DNA of 64,000 nucleotides, from contig NZ_AP014690.1 in the NCBI RefSeq assembly GCF_001547995.1, forward strand, positions 248,001-312,000, in the 5' to 3' direction. Shown piece by piece: positions 8,664-18,222 of the stretch. Numbering within the stretch: the stretch's first letter is position 1; each line of letters starts with the position of its first letter. This stretch comes from Asaia bogorensis NBRC 16594 (GTDB taxonomy: Bacteria > Pseudomonadota > Alphaproteobacteria > Acetobacterales > Acetobacteraceae). The notes under the pieces were generated by a model that saw nothing but the letters and a program-made list of their open reading frames with translations, had not been told where the DNA came from and did no database searches. The translations under genes and the position numbers were made by a program.

Positions 8664-9746
8664 TTAGCGCGATCTTTTCAGGTTTATCGATTTCTCACGC
8701 ATTTTCTTCAGTAATTGACGTGCCTGAGAAAGATCAAATTTCTGCGCCTGTTCATGTCCGCGTCTGATGCATTCTTCTCTGAGTTCTTCATCATCAATCA
8801 GGCGGAGCATGGCCTTTTCCAGCGCATCACCGTCATCCGGGAGGGCCAGGAGCGCAGCCGTACCGACGACTTCGGGCAGGCCGCCGCGTGGTGAGGCGAT
8901 AACGGCCGCGCCGCTCGCCATGGCCTCAAGAGCGGTCAGACCGAAAGGCTCGGGCCAACGGCTGGGCACGACGACAATCGAGGCCGCAGCCATGGCTTCG
9001 AGCACCTGATGATGCATCTGATAGCCACAGAGTGTGATTCCGGCCGCGCTTGCGCTGGCCTCGACCCGATCGACAAAGGTTGTGCGCGGCGAATTGAAGC
9101 GAAAGCGATCGGCCCCGATCATGATTGCTTTCCACCCCGGAGCCTTCTGGCTGACCGCAGCCCAGGCGCGCACGAAGGCGTCGGCCCCCTTATCCGCCAC
9201 CATGCGGCCCGCAAAAAGCACCAGTTTCGCGCGTTTTTCGGGGGGGGCGGGCAGGGCAGACAGATCGAGACAATTGGGCATGACCGTAACCGGCCCGTCA
9301 TCGAGGTCTTCCAGAAAGCGTCGTCGCAGCCAGAAAGAGACCGTGAACACTTTCACATGCTGCATGAGCTCCTGGCGCTGGCGCGGCCGACGGGCCCCAT
9401 GCATGTCCTGTGGGTCGTTATGCAAAATAAGGTGAACCGGGACACCGCACCCTCGCAGCGCACGCGCCAGAGCCGGACGGTTATGGACCTCCACCAGATC
9501 GGGCCGATGCCGTCTGATCTCACGCTGGCAGGCAATCCGATAGCGCGTGCCATCACGGCGCCAGCGATGCAGCCCGCCCGGTTCGGTCACGGCGATGAAC
9601 TGGCCACCCGGCAAAGGTGAACCGGTGATTTCAGTGCCGATCACGATATCTTCCGGGGACGCCAGACGGGAGACCAGAAGCGCGATGGCCCCTGCACGGT
9701 CAGGCGCATAGCCCTCCCGGCGGGGGAGAATGGTCATGACCTTCAT
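8664..9746 (-). CDS. GT4-family glycosyltransferase
   Basis: Retaining GT-B glycosyltransferase of 360 residues. The C-terminal half holds the donor-site pattern PEPFGLTALEAMASG followed by VIASPRGGLPEVVG, with LFAGRMVADKGAD as the inter-domain start of the second Rossmann fold. It begins 4 nt after the NUDIX hydrolase stop, so the two are co-transcribed. The acceptor (lipopolysaccharide, exopolysaccharide or other glycan) cannot be read from sequence. Confidence 0.88.
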   Translation of the reverse strand: MKVMTILPRREGYAPDRAGAIALLVSRLASPEDIVIGTEITGSPLPGGQFIAVTEPGGLHRWRRDGTRYRIACQREIRRHRPDLVEVHNRPALARALRGCGVPVHLILHNDPQDMHGARRPRQRQELMQHVKVFTVSFWLRRRFLEDLDDGPVTVMPNCLDLSALPAPPEKRAKLVLFAGRMVADKGADAFVRAWAAVSQKAPGWKAIMIGADRFRFNSPRTTFVDRVEASASAAGITLCGYQMHHQVLEAMAAASIVVVPSRWPEPFGLTALEAMASGAAVIASPRGGLPEVVGTAALLALPDDGDALEKAMLRLIDDEELREECIRRGHEQAQKFDLSQARQLLKKMREKSINLKRSR

Positions 9747-9750
9747 GGCG

Positions 9751-10383
9751 TCAGTCGTAATCCGTCGCCAGATCCGGCTGGTCGTAATGATCGAACATGC
9801 GGCGAAGCTGATGGGGCAGGAGCCGTGTCAGGGAAAGATCATCCGGCAGGTTGTCACGATTGAACCAGCCGATCCCCGAGGTTTCAAGGTTGTCGATGGT
9901 GGGGGTGCCGCCTGTCAGACGACACAGATAGAACACCTTGGCACAGGAAAAGACGTCAGGTGGGTGGCCCTGTCTGTTGCGGTCCCAAAGGGCGGCCAGC
10001 TTGATGATTTCCGCGCTGTACCCGCTCTCTTCCATGACTTCCTTGAGCGTGTTTTCGGCCGTGGTGAAATTCACGTCCGCCCAGCCGCCAGGCAGGGTCC
10101 AGCGATCCTGATCGATGGCTTCGCGTACCATCAGGATCTCGCCTGCCGCGTTGAATACCGCGCCACGGACATCGATCTTGGGGGTGGCGTAGCCTTTTTC
10201 ATTCGTGAACAGGGCAAGCACTGTCTCGGGTGTGTTCTGGCCCAGCGCGGCGATCATGGAAGACGCCAGCACGCGCAACTGCTCGTACCGCTCGCGATCA
10301 TAGGGATTCTGGCAGAAGGTGAGTCCGTTCTGGGCGATCGCCTGTACGTCCCGTGCCCAGGTCAGCCATTGCGGTTCGCTCAT
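9751..10383 (-). CDS. NUDIX hydrolase with NUDIX_N-type N-terminal domain
   Basis: Cytoplasmic pyrophosphatase of 210 residues. An N-terminal helical domain of about 65 residues precedes the Nudix fold, as in ADP-ribose/FAD-type members. The Nudix box is LPGGWADVNFTTAENTLKEVMEESGY in outline: the REVxEESG part is present with Lys for Arg, while the usual first Glu of the box is replaced. I chose the ATG that follows AAAGGACCGGAAT, nine codons into the longer open frame. It is followed by a glycosyltransferase gene with a 4-nt gap. The substrate is unknown. Confidence 0.85.
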   Translation of the reverse strand: MSEPQWLTWARDVQAIAQNGLTFCQNPYDRERYEQLRVLASSMIAALGQNTPETVLALFTNEKGYATPKIDVRGAVFNAAGEILMVREAIDQDRWTLPGGWADVNFTTAENTLKEVMEESGYSAEIIKLAALWDRNRQGHPPDVFSCAKVFYLCRLTGGTPTIDNLETSGIGWFNRDNLPDDLSLTRLLPHQLRRMFDHYDQPDLATDYD

Positions 10384-10647
10384 ATTCCGGTCCTTTTGCC
10401 TATGCCCCAATATAGACCGGATCGGCCCGGTCGTAAAACCTTGTTCCCGATCATCAGCGTCGTTCCACAGCTTGTCAGTATCGTGGCAGATTCATGAAAA
10501 CGCCCGGTGCGTTACAGGAAATAAGGGTGCAGGAACTTGAGTCCTTTCCCCTTATTTGCCACATGCTAGCCCTCTGATCATGACACCGGCTCCCTTGTCA
10601 GGAAGCAGTTCCCCCCGCATTGCGTGGCTCACAAGACGGATACCCAC

Positions 10648-11751
10648 ATGAAAATCAACGGTACGCCCTATCGCAGTGTCTGGCGCGACGCCCAAGACCC
10701 GGCTCTCGTGCATATCTTCGACCAGACCAAGCTCCCCTGGACGCTCGATGTTCTCGCCCTGCGCGAAGAGGATCAGGTGGCTCATGCCATTCGTACCATG
10801 CAGGTGCGCGGCGCTCCCCTGATTGGCGCGGTTGCCGCTTATGGTCTGGCCTTTGCCCTGCAGAAAGACGCATCCGATGTCGGGCTGAAGGACGCAGCAG
10901 CGCGTCTGGTCGAGACGCGCCCAACGGCCATCAATCTGCGCTGGGCCATCGAACGCATGGTGGCGCATCTTCAGCCTCTGGCGCCTGATGCCCGCGTGAA
11001 GGCAGCCTATGAAGAGGCGGATGCGATCTGTGACGAGGATGTGCAGGTCAATGAATCCATCGGTCGTCATGGGCTTGAGCTGTTTCGTACGCTCTGGGAG
11101 AAGCGCCGTCCCGGTCAGGAACGTCTCAATATCCTGACCCATTGCAATGCAGGATGGATTGCCACGGTCGATTGGGGCACAGCCCTGGCCCCGATCTATA
11201 TGGCCCATGATGCCGGGTTGCCCGTTCATGTGTGGGTGGATGAGACACGCCCCCGCAATCAGGGCGCATTGCTGACAGCCTGGGAACTGGGGGCGCATGG
11301 TGTGCCGCACACGCTGGTCGCGGATAATGCCGGTGGGCATCTGATGCAGCATGGCGAGGTCGATCTGGTGATCGTAGGAACAGATCGCGTGACCCGTCAG
11401 GGAGATGTTGCAAACAAGATCGGCACATATCTCAAGGCCCTGGCGGCTCATGACAATAACGTGCCTTTCTGGGTCGCGCTGCCTTCCTCGACCATCGACT
11501 GGCGGGTAACCGATGGTGTGAAGGAAATCCCGATCGAGGAGCGTTCGGGCGAGGAAGTAACCTATGTTCATGGCATCGATGAGCAGGGTCAGGCGGCCCG
11601 CGTGCGCGTCACCCCCCGGATTACCAAGGCCGCCAATCCGGCCTTTGATGTCACCCCGGCCCGACTGGTTTCAGGGCTGATTACCGAGCGTGGCCGCTGC
11701 GAGGCAACTGCCGCGGCTCTTGCTTCCCTGTTCCCTGACCAGGCTGGCTGA
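10648..11751 (+). CDS. mtnA: Methylthioribose-1-phosphate isomerase
   Basis: Protein of about 367 residues in the eIF2B-like family that isomerises 5-methylthioribose-1-phosphate to the ribulose form in methionine salvage. Diagnostic stretches are [13 protein letters not shown] near the N-terminus, the catalytic-cysteine region [18 protein letters not shown], and the catalytic Asp in [23 protein letters not shown] eight codons upstream could also start the frame; I prefer the ATG because family members begin close to it. No other mtn genes are adjacent. Confidence 0.95.
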   Translation: MKINGTPYRSVWRDAQDPALVHIFDQTKLPWTLDVLALREEDQVAHAIRTMQVRGAPLIGAVAAYGLAFALQKDASDVGLKDAAARLVETRPTAINLRWAIERMVAHLQPLAPDARVKAAYEEADAICDEDVQVNESIGRHGLELFRTLWEKRRPGQERLNILTHCNAGWIATVDWGTALAPIYMAHDAGLPVHVWVDETRPRNQGALLTAWELGAHGVPHTLVADNAGGHLMQHGEVDLVIVGTDRVTRQGDVANKIGTYLKALAAHDNNVPFWVALPSSTIDWRVTDGVKEIPIEERSGEEVTYVHGIDEQGQAARVRVTPRITKAANPAFDVTPARLVSGLITERGRCEATAAALASLFPDQAG

Positions 11752-11893
11752 AGGCCCGGCAGCTTCCTGCAAGGCAGTCACCAAGGCATGACGAGGGCGG
11801 CACTTGACCGGAGCGCCGCTCTCGTTCCTATCTCGCTGTAATGAACCGGCGCTGTTCGGCGCTCGTTGCGCATACAGGGAGAAGAATCACATC

Positions 11894-12853
11894 ATGGGCG
11901 CCGGACTGTTTTCTTTACGATCATATGCGCAGAATACCCTTGCCGGGCAGAGCCGGGTTGTCGGCGCTCTTGGTGCGCTCATGCTGCTTTCAGGGTGCGC
12001 GTCGACCGCGGTTCAGAATGCAGCGCAACATCCGGCCCAGACGCCAATGGCGCAATATGCCAACGGGCGTGTCGGGGCCTATGGCTATGATGGCCATGTG
12101 CCCGACTTCGCCTCGCGCAATTTCGTGCCGTTCAACCGTCAGGATGTTGTGGCGATCGCCATGCGCGAATGGCGCATGTTCGGCAACCCCGTCAGCGATG
12201 ACGATCCTGAGGATCGTCCCGAGCCAAGTGCTCCCTCGCTCAAACCCGAGCGTATTCCGGGCCTCTGGCAGCGTGTGGGCGAGTACTGGTGGATCGGGCA
12301 GGACCCCTATGAGACGGAAGTCTCATGGAGCGGCAAATACAATGCAGATGGTCAGCTCTTCCGCCCCGAGAATGACGGGCATTACGCCTGGTCGGCGGCG
12401 TTCATCTCCTATGTGATGCGCGTGGCCGGTGCGAATGACCGCTTTCCCTATTCGCCCAATCATTCGACCTATATCAATGCCGCCGCTTCTGGACAGTCCA
12501 CGGGTCTGCACGCGCAGGACCCAAAAACCTATATTCCCCAGTTGGGTGATCTGCTCTGCGTGGGTCGCGGCAAGAGCCGCAGCGTGACCTTTGCCATGCT
12601 GCCGACCTCCTACGGGTTTCCTTCCCATTGCGGCATCGTGGTTGCCACGCATCAGAATGCCCCGCCTTTTGGCAATGAGCTGAGCATCATCGGCGGCAAT
12701 GTGGATGACACGGTATCCCTGACCCACGTCCCGACCGATTCCAACGGTGCGCTCGCAACCGCCGAGGGTCAGTTCTACGATACGCGCTATCCGTGGTGCG
12801 CCGTGCTTCAGGTGCTCTACGATGCCGATCGTGAGCCCGATAGCGGGCAGTAA
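11894..12853 (+). CDS. DUF2272-family lipoprotein
   Basis: Exported protein of about 319 residues. A hydrophobic segment ends in the lipobox LLSGC at about residues 33-37, so it is probably lipidated. The mature region (from VPFNRQDVV to the end) matches my memory of the DUF2272 family, which has an NlpC/P60-like look: WSAAFISYVMRVAG and a late HCGIVV stretch could be the Cys/His core of a peptidoglycan amidase fold, but this is inference. The ATG follows GGGAGAAGAATCACATC; a longer in-frame start 30 codons upstream would spoil the lipobox leader. bioA begins 3 bp after the stop, suggesting co-transcription. Confidence 0.82.
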   Translation: MGAGLFSLRSYAQNTLAGQSRVVGALGALMLLSGCASTAVQNAAQHPAQTPMAQYANGRVGAYGYDGHVPDFASRNFVPFNRQDVVAIAMREWRMFGNPVSDDDPEDRPEPSAPSLKPERIPGLWQRVGEYWWIGQDPYETEVSWSGKYNADGQLFRPENDGHYAWSAAFISYVMRVAGANDRFPYSPNHSTYINAAASGQSTGLHAQDPKTYIPQLGDLLCVGRGKSRSVTFAMLPTSYGFPSHCGIVVATHQNAPPFGNELSIIGGNVDDTVSLTHVPTDSNGALATAEGQFYDTRYPWCAVLQVLYDADREPDSGQ

Positions 12854-12856
12854 GGC

Positions 12857-14131
12857 ATGACATCCGACAAGCCTTCTGCAAGCCCCGTCTGGCTGCCCTA
12901 TACCCAGATGCACACAGCGCCTGCGCCGCTTATCGCCGCGCGGACGCAGGATACGCGCATCGTTCTGGAAGATGGCCGCTCGTTGGTGGACGGGATCGCC
13001 TCGTGGTGGACGGCCTGTCACGGCTATAATCATCCTCATATACGTGCCCGAGTGGCCGCCCAGCTCGATACCATGCCCCATGTCATGCTTGGCGGGCTGG
13101 TTCATCGGCCGGTCATGGAGCTGTCAGAGCGTCTGACGGCACTCCTGCCGGGTGATCTTGCTCATTGTTTTTTCACCGATAGCGGTTCGGTTGCCGTCGA
13201 AGTGGCCATGAAAATGGCGATTCAATTCTGGCTCAACCGCGGTGAAAAAGGACGTACGAAGCTGCTCTCCTTTCGCGGGGGCTATCACGGTGACACGCTT
13301 GCGACGATGTCGATCTGCGATCCTGAAGAGGGGATGCACAGCCTCTTCAGCGGTGTGTTTCCTGAACAGGTCATCGCTGATTTACCCCTCGATGCCGCAC
13401 GCTATGAGGCACTCGATCAGCTTCTGGCGCATCATGCGGGCAGTATCGCGGCAATCATCACAGAGCCTCTGGTGCAGGGTGCTGGCGGTATGGTGTTCCA
13501 TGCCCCCGAGGTGCTTGCCCGACTACGGCAACTGGCCGACAAACATGGCGTGTTGCTGATACTCGATGAGATTTTCACGGGTTTCGGGCGCACAGGCACC
13601 ATGTTTGCCTGCGAGCAAGCCGGGATTGTGCCCGATATCATCACCCTCTCCAAAGCCCTGACCGGTGGCACAATGGCTTTGGCGGCAACCGTTGCGCGCC
13701 GCCATGTCTATGAGGCGTTTTTGTCCGACTCACCCATGGCCGCGCTCATGCATGGTCCAACTTTCATGGCCAATGCACTGGCCTGCGCCGCCGCCTGTGC
13801 CTCGCTCGATCTTTTCGAGCGCGAGCCGCGTCTGGCTCAGGTCGCCGCGCTTTCGACGATGCTGCGTGACCAGCTGGAGCCCTGTCGCGCTCTGTCTGGC
13901 GTGCGCGATGTGCGCGTGCTGGGGGCGATCGGTGTGGTCGAGCTTGAAGCGATCGAGGATATGGCCGGGCTCAAGGCTGCGCTTGTTGCATGTGGCGTCT
14001 GGGTCAGGCCGTTTCGCAATATCATCTATCTCACACCAGCCTTCACGATCACTCCAGAGGATCTGGCGTGCCTGACGACGGCGATATTCACTGTTGTGCA
14101 GGCGGGGGCGTTCAGGAAGGTAAGTTCATGA
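12857..14131 (+). CDS. bioA: Adenosylmethionine-8-amino-7-oxononanoate aminotransferase
   Basis: Class III aminotransferase of 424 residues that converts KAPA to 7,8-diaminopelargonate with SAM as amino donor. Characteristic points are WLPYTQM at residues 12-18, [16 protein letters not shown], the cofactor Asp in [15 protein letters not shown], and PLP Lys266 in TLSKALTGG. It is separated from the other biotin genes in the window by mtnA and others. Its stop overlaps the start of the DUF1348 gene as ATGA. Confidence 0.96.
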   Translation: MTSDKPSASPVWLPYTQMHTAPAPLIAARTQDTRIVLEDGRSLVDGIASWWTACHGYNHPHIRARVAAQLDTMPHVMLGGLVHRPVMELSERLTALLPGDLAHCFFTDSGSVAVEVAMKMAIQFWLNRGEKGRTKLLSFRGGYHGDTLATMSICDPEEGMHSLFSGVFPEQVIADLPLDAARYEALDQLLAHHAGSIAAIITEPLVQGAGGMVFHAPEVLARLRQLADKHGVLLILDEIFTGFGRTGTMFACEQAGIVPDIITLSKALTGGTMALAATVARRHVYEAFLSDSPMAALMHGPTFMANALACAAACASLDLFEREPRLAQVAALSTMLRDQLEPCRALSGVRDVRVLGAIGVVELEAIEDMAGLKAALVACGVWVRPFRNIIYLTPAFTITPEDLACLTTAIFTVVQAGAFRKVSS

Positions 14132-14601
14132 CCAAAGACCTTGTGGCTCTGGTTCCCCCCTTCACCGCGGAAACGGCGCAGCTGAAGGTACGTCGTGCCG
14201 AGGATGCATGGAACAGCCGCAACCCGTCTCAGGTCTCACTGGCCTATAGTGTCGAGAGCCGGTGGCGCAATCGCAATGAGTTCCTGCAGGGTCGCCCGGC
14301 AATTGTCGCGTTCCTTGAACGCAAATGGGCCGCCGAGCAAAATTACCGGCTGATCAAGGAGCTCTTTGCGTATCAGGATGACCGTATTGCCGTGCGCTTT
14401 GCCTATGAGTGGCATGATGCATCGGGCCAGTGGTTTCGCTCCTACGGGAACGAAAACTGGGTTTTCGACGCACAAGGCCTGATGGCGCAGCGTATGGCGT
14501 CGATCAATGATCTTGCCATCAGTAGCGCTGATCGGCTGTTCCACTGGCCGCAGGGCCGTCGCCCGGATGATCATCTGTCATTGAGCGAACTCGGCCTTTA
14601 G
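14128..14601 (+). CDS. DUF1348 / SnoaL-like (NTF2-fold) protein
   Basis: Protein of 157 residues with the NTF2-like pattern of DUF1348: [18 protein letters not shown] near the N-terminus, RWRNR, FLERKW, and the strand [22 protein letters not shown]. No signal peptide. It is coupled to bioA through an ATGA overlap, although no biotin role is known for the family. Catalytic or ligand-binding function is unknown. Confidence 0.85.
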   Translation: MTKDLVALVPPFTAETAQLKVRRAEDAWNSRNPSQVSLAYSVESRWRNRNEFLQGRPAIVAFLERKWAAEQNYRLIKELFAYQDDRIAVRFAYEWHDASGQWFRSYGNENWVFDAQGLMAQRMASINDLAISSADRLFHWPQGRRPDDHLSLSELGL

Positions 14602-14669
14602 TTCTCAGGGGCATGCCTCGCCTTTCGGGCACAGACATCCCCCTTTGATTCTGTTCGACTGACAGGTTT

Positions 14670-14712
14670 CCAAAGGACGCGTGTCCTTTGGTGGGGGATG
14701 GGGCAAAGCCCC
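14670..14712. repeat. REP-like double hairpin between convergent genes
   Basis: A perfect 9-bp stem CCAAAGGAC/GTCCTTTGG with a GCGT loop is followed 8 bp later by GGGGC-AAA-GCCCC. This twin-hairpin layout between convergent gene ends (DUF1348 and the WD40 protein) resembles dispersed intergenic palindromes of acetic acid bacteria. Only one copy is in the window. It could also act as a bidirectional terminator, but no T-run follows. Confidence 0.6.
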
Positions 14713-14721
14713 ATGAAAGAC

Positions 14722-15756
14722 CTACCCAGCCGAGGAAAGATCAATGGCGGCAATCACGCCGTCATCCGTGCCGAACACCATCACACCACCCAGCGGGGAA
14801 AAGACCAGGCCGGTTACCTTGCCACGTTTGCCAAGGCAGATGGGCAGAACACGCTCGGAGCCGAGTTCGGCGAGAAGAACCGAGCCGTCTTCAAAGCCTG
14901 CGGCAATGATATCGTTTTTGGGGTGGGCTGCAACGGCCGAGCAGAACACGCCGGGCAGGCGCGCAAGCTCGGTTGGGGGTTTGCCCATCGGGCCGCCGCC
15001 GAAGAAAGGCCAGAGCACGATGGCATCGGCGCCTGAGGTCGCGAGCCAGCGCCCGCTACGGGTAAAGGAGAGCGAGGTCACGCGCTTGGGGTAGCCGCTC
15101 ATGCGCATGTTATGGCTGTCAGACAGGCGCCAGCCATGCAGGTCGTTTTCCTGCATCGCGGTCACGAGGGCCTCGCCAGCCGGATGAATGGCGAGGGTGG
15201 TGTGACTGCCCTTCCATTCGAGGGGGCGAACCGTGTCCACTTTCGCGCCAACAAACCACATCGACACGCCGTTATAATGCGACGCGGCGACACGCTTGCC
15301 CTTGGCGTCAAAAACGATGCCGGTAACGGTCGAGGGGTGTTCAAGTGTCTTGAGGGTCGTCCCGCCAGAGGCGTCGCGGATCTCAAGCTGCTTGCCGGTC
15401 GAAAAGGCCAGATGGTCAGGGGTCGTGGCCACGCAATCCACCCAGCGGCGGCCCTTGTGCAGTTCGGTTACCGTGCCATCGGGCAGGGTGCGGCACAGGC
15501 GGTTATCTTCGCCACCGCTGACGAAACCTGTTTTGCCGGTATCGGCAGCGAGGCAGAGCACGGCACCGTCATGAGCCTCGATGCGCTGCCATGTTTCAGG
15601 ATGTTTGATCCCGGCAACAGGGATTAGGAAGATCTCGCCTTCGACCGTGCCGAGCGCGAAGGTCTGGCCATCGCGGGCACAGGCGGCGACGGTAACGGGC
15701 GAACCAATGGTCTTTTCCGCGCCGCGTGTGGCGAGGAGTTCAGTCATCTCGTTCAT
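14722..15756 (-). CDS. WD40-repeat protein coupled to COG0523 GTPase
   Basis: Protein of 344 residues built of about seven WD40-like blades; recurring strands such as VLCLAADTG-KTGFVSGGED, VTSLSFTRSGRWLATSGAD and VTGLVFSPLGGVMVFGTDDG mark the repeats. No signal peptide, so a cytoplasmic beta-propeller is likely. Its start overlaps the stop of the CobW-type GTPase as ATGA. That coupling suggests the propeller works with, or is a client of, the metal-handling GTPase. The function is otherwise unknown. Confidence 0.85.
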   Translation of the reverse strand: MNEMTELLATRGAEKTIGSPVTVAACARDGQTFALGTVEGEIFLIPVAGIKHPETWQRIEAHDGAVLCLAADTGKTGFVSGGEDNRLCRTLPDGTVTELHKGRRWVDCVATTPDHLAFSTGKQLEIRDASGGTTLKTLEHPSTVTGIVFDAKGKRVAASHYNGVSMWFVGAKVDTVRPLEWKGSHTTLAIHPAGEALVTAMQENDLHGWRLSDSHNMRMSGYPKRVTSLSFTRSGRWLATSGADAIVLWPFFGGGPMGKPPTELARLPGVFCSAVAAHPKNDIIAAGFEDGSVLLAELGSERVLPICLGKRGKVTGLVFSPLGGVMVFGTDDGVIAAIDLSSAG

Positions 15757-16715
15757 GCGCGGCAGCTTTCAAAGCCACGACGAAGCTGCGGACGGTTGAG
15801 GTTGCGACCGATGAAGACGATGCGCGATTCCTTGCTCTCGCCCTCCTTGCCTTTGCCGATATAGTCGCCATCGGCCATCATGTGCACGGCCTGGAACGCA
15901 AAGCGCTCATCCTTGCCCGCAAAATGCATGATGCCCTTGGACCGCAGGATATCCGCGCCCTGTTCCTGAAGGATCGCGCCGATCCACGCCTGGAAGCGCT
16001 GTTCGTCAAGCGGCTCCTCGACGGCGAAGGACATGCTGGTAACGCCCTCCTCATGCGAGTGCTCGTTGTTCTCAAGGAAGTCCGGCATGGTTTCCAGCGC
16101 GCGTTCGAGGTCGAACCCGCCCTGATCGAGCACAGTGCTGAGTGCCACGGCGCTGTGCTGGGCACGATGGATCTGCACGCTGGCATTGATCCCGCGCAGA
16201 CGCGCCTCGATGGCCTCAAGCCCGGCTTCATCCACGAGATCGGTCTTGTTGAGAATGATCACATCCGCAAACGCCACCTGACGGATCGCCTCGGGGCTTT
16301 CGTCCAGCGTCTGGATGACGTTATAGGCGTCGACCACGGTCACGACGGCGTCGAGGCGTGATTTCTCGCGCAGGTTTTCGTCCACGAAAAAGGTTTGGGC
16401 CACGGGGGCCGGATCGGCAAGACCGGTGGTCTCGACGATGATACCGTCAAACTTGCCACGACGACGCAGCAGGCTGCCGAGGATACGGATCAGATCGCCG
16501 CGTACGGTACAGCAGATGCACCCGTTATTGGTCTCGAACACCTCTTCATCCGCATCGACCACCAGATCGCCATCGACGCCCAGTTCGCCGAACTCATTGA
16601 CGAGCACGGCATATTTGCGCCCGTGCTCGCTCGAGAGAATATGGTTGAGCAGCGTGGTTTTCCCGGCACCGAGAAAGCCGGTGAGAACGGTGACGGGGAT
16701 CTTGGTCTCGGACAT
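15753..16715 (-). CDS. COG0523 (CobW/ZNG-type) GTP-binding metallochaperone
   Basis: G3E-family GTPase of 320 residues. It has Walker A GFLGAGKTTLLN, the metal-site motif CICC in NNGCICCTVRGD, the switch-region VETTGLADP, and the base-specificity motif NKTDL. A short His-rich stretch ENNEHSHEE before the C-terminal CobW_C domain could also bind metal. I chose the ATG following CCGGAGTGCCG; the frame extends 91 codons upstream but overlaps the O-antigen ligase gene. Although the family includes CobW of cobalamin synthesis, this gene is not in the cob locus and the coupled WD40 gene points to zinc homeostasis, as inference. Confidence 0.88.
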   Translation of the reverse strand: MSETKIPVTVLTGFLGAGKTTLLNHILSSEHGRKYAVLVNEFGELGVDGDLVVDADEEVFETNNGCICCTVRGDLIRILGSLLRRRGKFDGIIVETTGLADPAPVAQTFFVDENLREKSRLDAVVTVVDAYNVIQTLDESPEAIRQVAFADVIILNKTDLVDEAGLEAIEARLRGINASVQIHRAQHSAVALSTVLDQGGFDLERALETMPDFLENNEHSHEEGVTSMSFAVEEPLDEQRFQAWIGAILQEQGADILRSKGIMHFAGKDERFAFQAVHMMADGDYIGKGKEGESKESRIVFIGRNLNRPQLRRGFESCRA

Positions 16716-16729
16716 CGGCACTCCGGGTC

Positions 16730-18115
16730 TTAGCGAGAGGTTACGTTCGGCACAGCATATAGGGTTGCCTTGTCGCGAGGAACAGAGGCGGCCCCCAAGG
16801 TCGGGGCCCCCAGGGCCGCGGCCTCGGCCAGTCCGACGCCAAGCAGCATGAAGGCCCATCCGCCAAGAGGCAGGTTGAGGAAGTCGCTGGCTGAGGCAAA
16901 GGGCCATTCCTGAACGAAGAAGGCCGCGAACAGGCCGATGCGCCAGGCATGATGAGCCCCTTGCACAGGCCAGAGTGCGCGCAGGCATGCAAAAACCAGC
17001 CCACCGAACAGGAAGAGCCCCGGTAGTCCGGCATTGGTCAGCGCCTGCAGATAGTGATTATGCGCATGCTGGACGCAGATGCTCGTGCCGCCGCCATCGC
17101 TGGCTGTGCTGAGCCAGGGCAGACCATGCAAATAGGCCGGATTGGCGCAGGCATGACGGAAGGCGTCGTAACCGAGCCCGGTGACGGGATGGGCCTGCGC
17201 AATGACAATCGCACGGGTAAAGACCAGACCGTAATGCGACTCCCAGAAATGCGAGAGCTGATGAGCGGCCAGAACGATGAGATGTTGAAAGGCCTGAGGC
17301 GCGAGGACGCGCACCAGCAAGACCAGAACGGGCAGGCTGAGGGCTCCGACCAGGGCAGCAGGGCGCAAAGGGCGATAGAACAGGGCACAAATGCCGATCC
17401 CGAGCGCGGTAAGCGCCATGGGAATACGCTGCCCGGCCAGGACCATAATCCCCAGCACAACAACAGCGAGCCCACTCATGGCCATGAAGACGGGGAGGGA
17501 TGTCCTGTGCAGATTGCCATCGCGCATTGCCGGGGTGCCTGTGGCAGGTGCCTTTCCGGGACGGGCCATCAGCCAGGCGCAGCCCAGCATCATGACCGGC
17601 AGTACCAGACGGGAGAAAGGCGCTGCCGCTCTGGGATGGGCATAGGGTCCGGTCAGCGTCCCGTCGATATAACGCGGGTAGCCGAAGAGATTATGCCCGA
17701 AGATGGCCTGCACCAGAAATTGCAGCACGAAATATCCGCAACAGGTGACCAGAACCCAGCGCATTGTCGTCCGTGATGGCTCATCGCGCAGCGTCCAGAC
17801 CTGAAGGGCTGCCGCCATGAGGGGAAACCGTATGGCGAGAATGGATTGCGTGAGCGCCTGCGACGAGCCAATGCCGATATGGGGCAGGGAGCAAACAATC
17901 TGCCAACCCCACCACAGCAGGGCCACACGGACCCAGAACTGCCGACCCCAGCCCCAGCCAAGCCCCAGCGCCGATCGCGCCAGCAGGCCGACGGCCAGCA
18001 GGTCCATCATGATCTCTGAAAACAGCCTGCCATGAGTCAGAAAGACAGGCAGAAGCAGCGTCGCCCCGAAACCAAGGCGATCAAGCACGGAAGTAAGGCG
18101 GGCGCGGCGTGTCAT
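16730..18115 (-). CDS. O-antigen ligase/polymerase-like (Wzy_C/WaaL) membrane protein
   Basis: Polytopic inner-membrane protein of 461 residues with about ten to twelve hydrophobic segments. A large periplasmic loop in the C-terminal half holds TGLGYDAFRHAC and the HAHNHYLQALTNAGLPGL motif, typical of the Wzy_C region of O-antigen ligases, where the His pair is conserved. It would attach O-polysaccharide to lipid A-core, or polymerise a glycan. The next gene downstream (GTPase) starts 14 nt after its stop. Ligase versus polymerase cannot be decided. Confidence 0.85.
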   Translation of the reverse strand: MTRRARLTSVLDRLGFGATLLLPVFLTHGRLFSEIMMDLLAVGLLARSALGLGWGWGRQFWVRVALLWWGWQIVCSLPHIGIGSSQALTQSILAIRFPLMAAALQVWTLRDEPSRTTMRWVLVTCCGYFVLQFLVQAIFGHNLFGYPRYIDGTLTGPYAHPRAAAPFSRLVLPVMMLGCAWLMARPGKAPATGTPAMRDGNLHRTSLPVFMAMSGLAVVVLGIMVLAGQRIPMALTALGIGICALFYRPLRPAALVGALSLPVLVLLVRVLAPQAFQHLIVLAAHQLSHFWESHYGLVFTRAIVIAQAHPVTGLGYDAFRHACANPAYLHGLPWLSTASDGGGTSICVQHAHNHYLQALTNAGLPGLFLFGGLVFACLRALWPVQGAHHAWRIGLFAAFFVQEWPFASASDFLNLPLGGWAFMLLGVGLAEAAALGAPTLGAASVPRDKATLYAVPNVTSR

Positions 18116-18222
18116 GATCTGCGGTGATGCCCGCTCGGCGCATCAGGCGCAAGTGAGGCAACGAACACGGTTCTCCACCGTATGAAACAGCATGTGACCT
18201 CACACGAATGGAGAAACCCCTC

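Noticed and set aside
10552-11571. Long open frame antisense to mtnA (and similar ones antisense to bioA, ntrY, ntrX, cobC, bluB and the O-antigen ligase)
   Set aside because: These mirror frames arise from high GC and codon bias of well-identified genes on the other strand; none has a recognisable domain or ribosome site.
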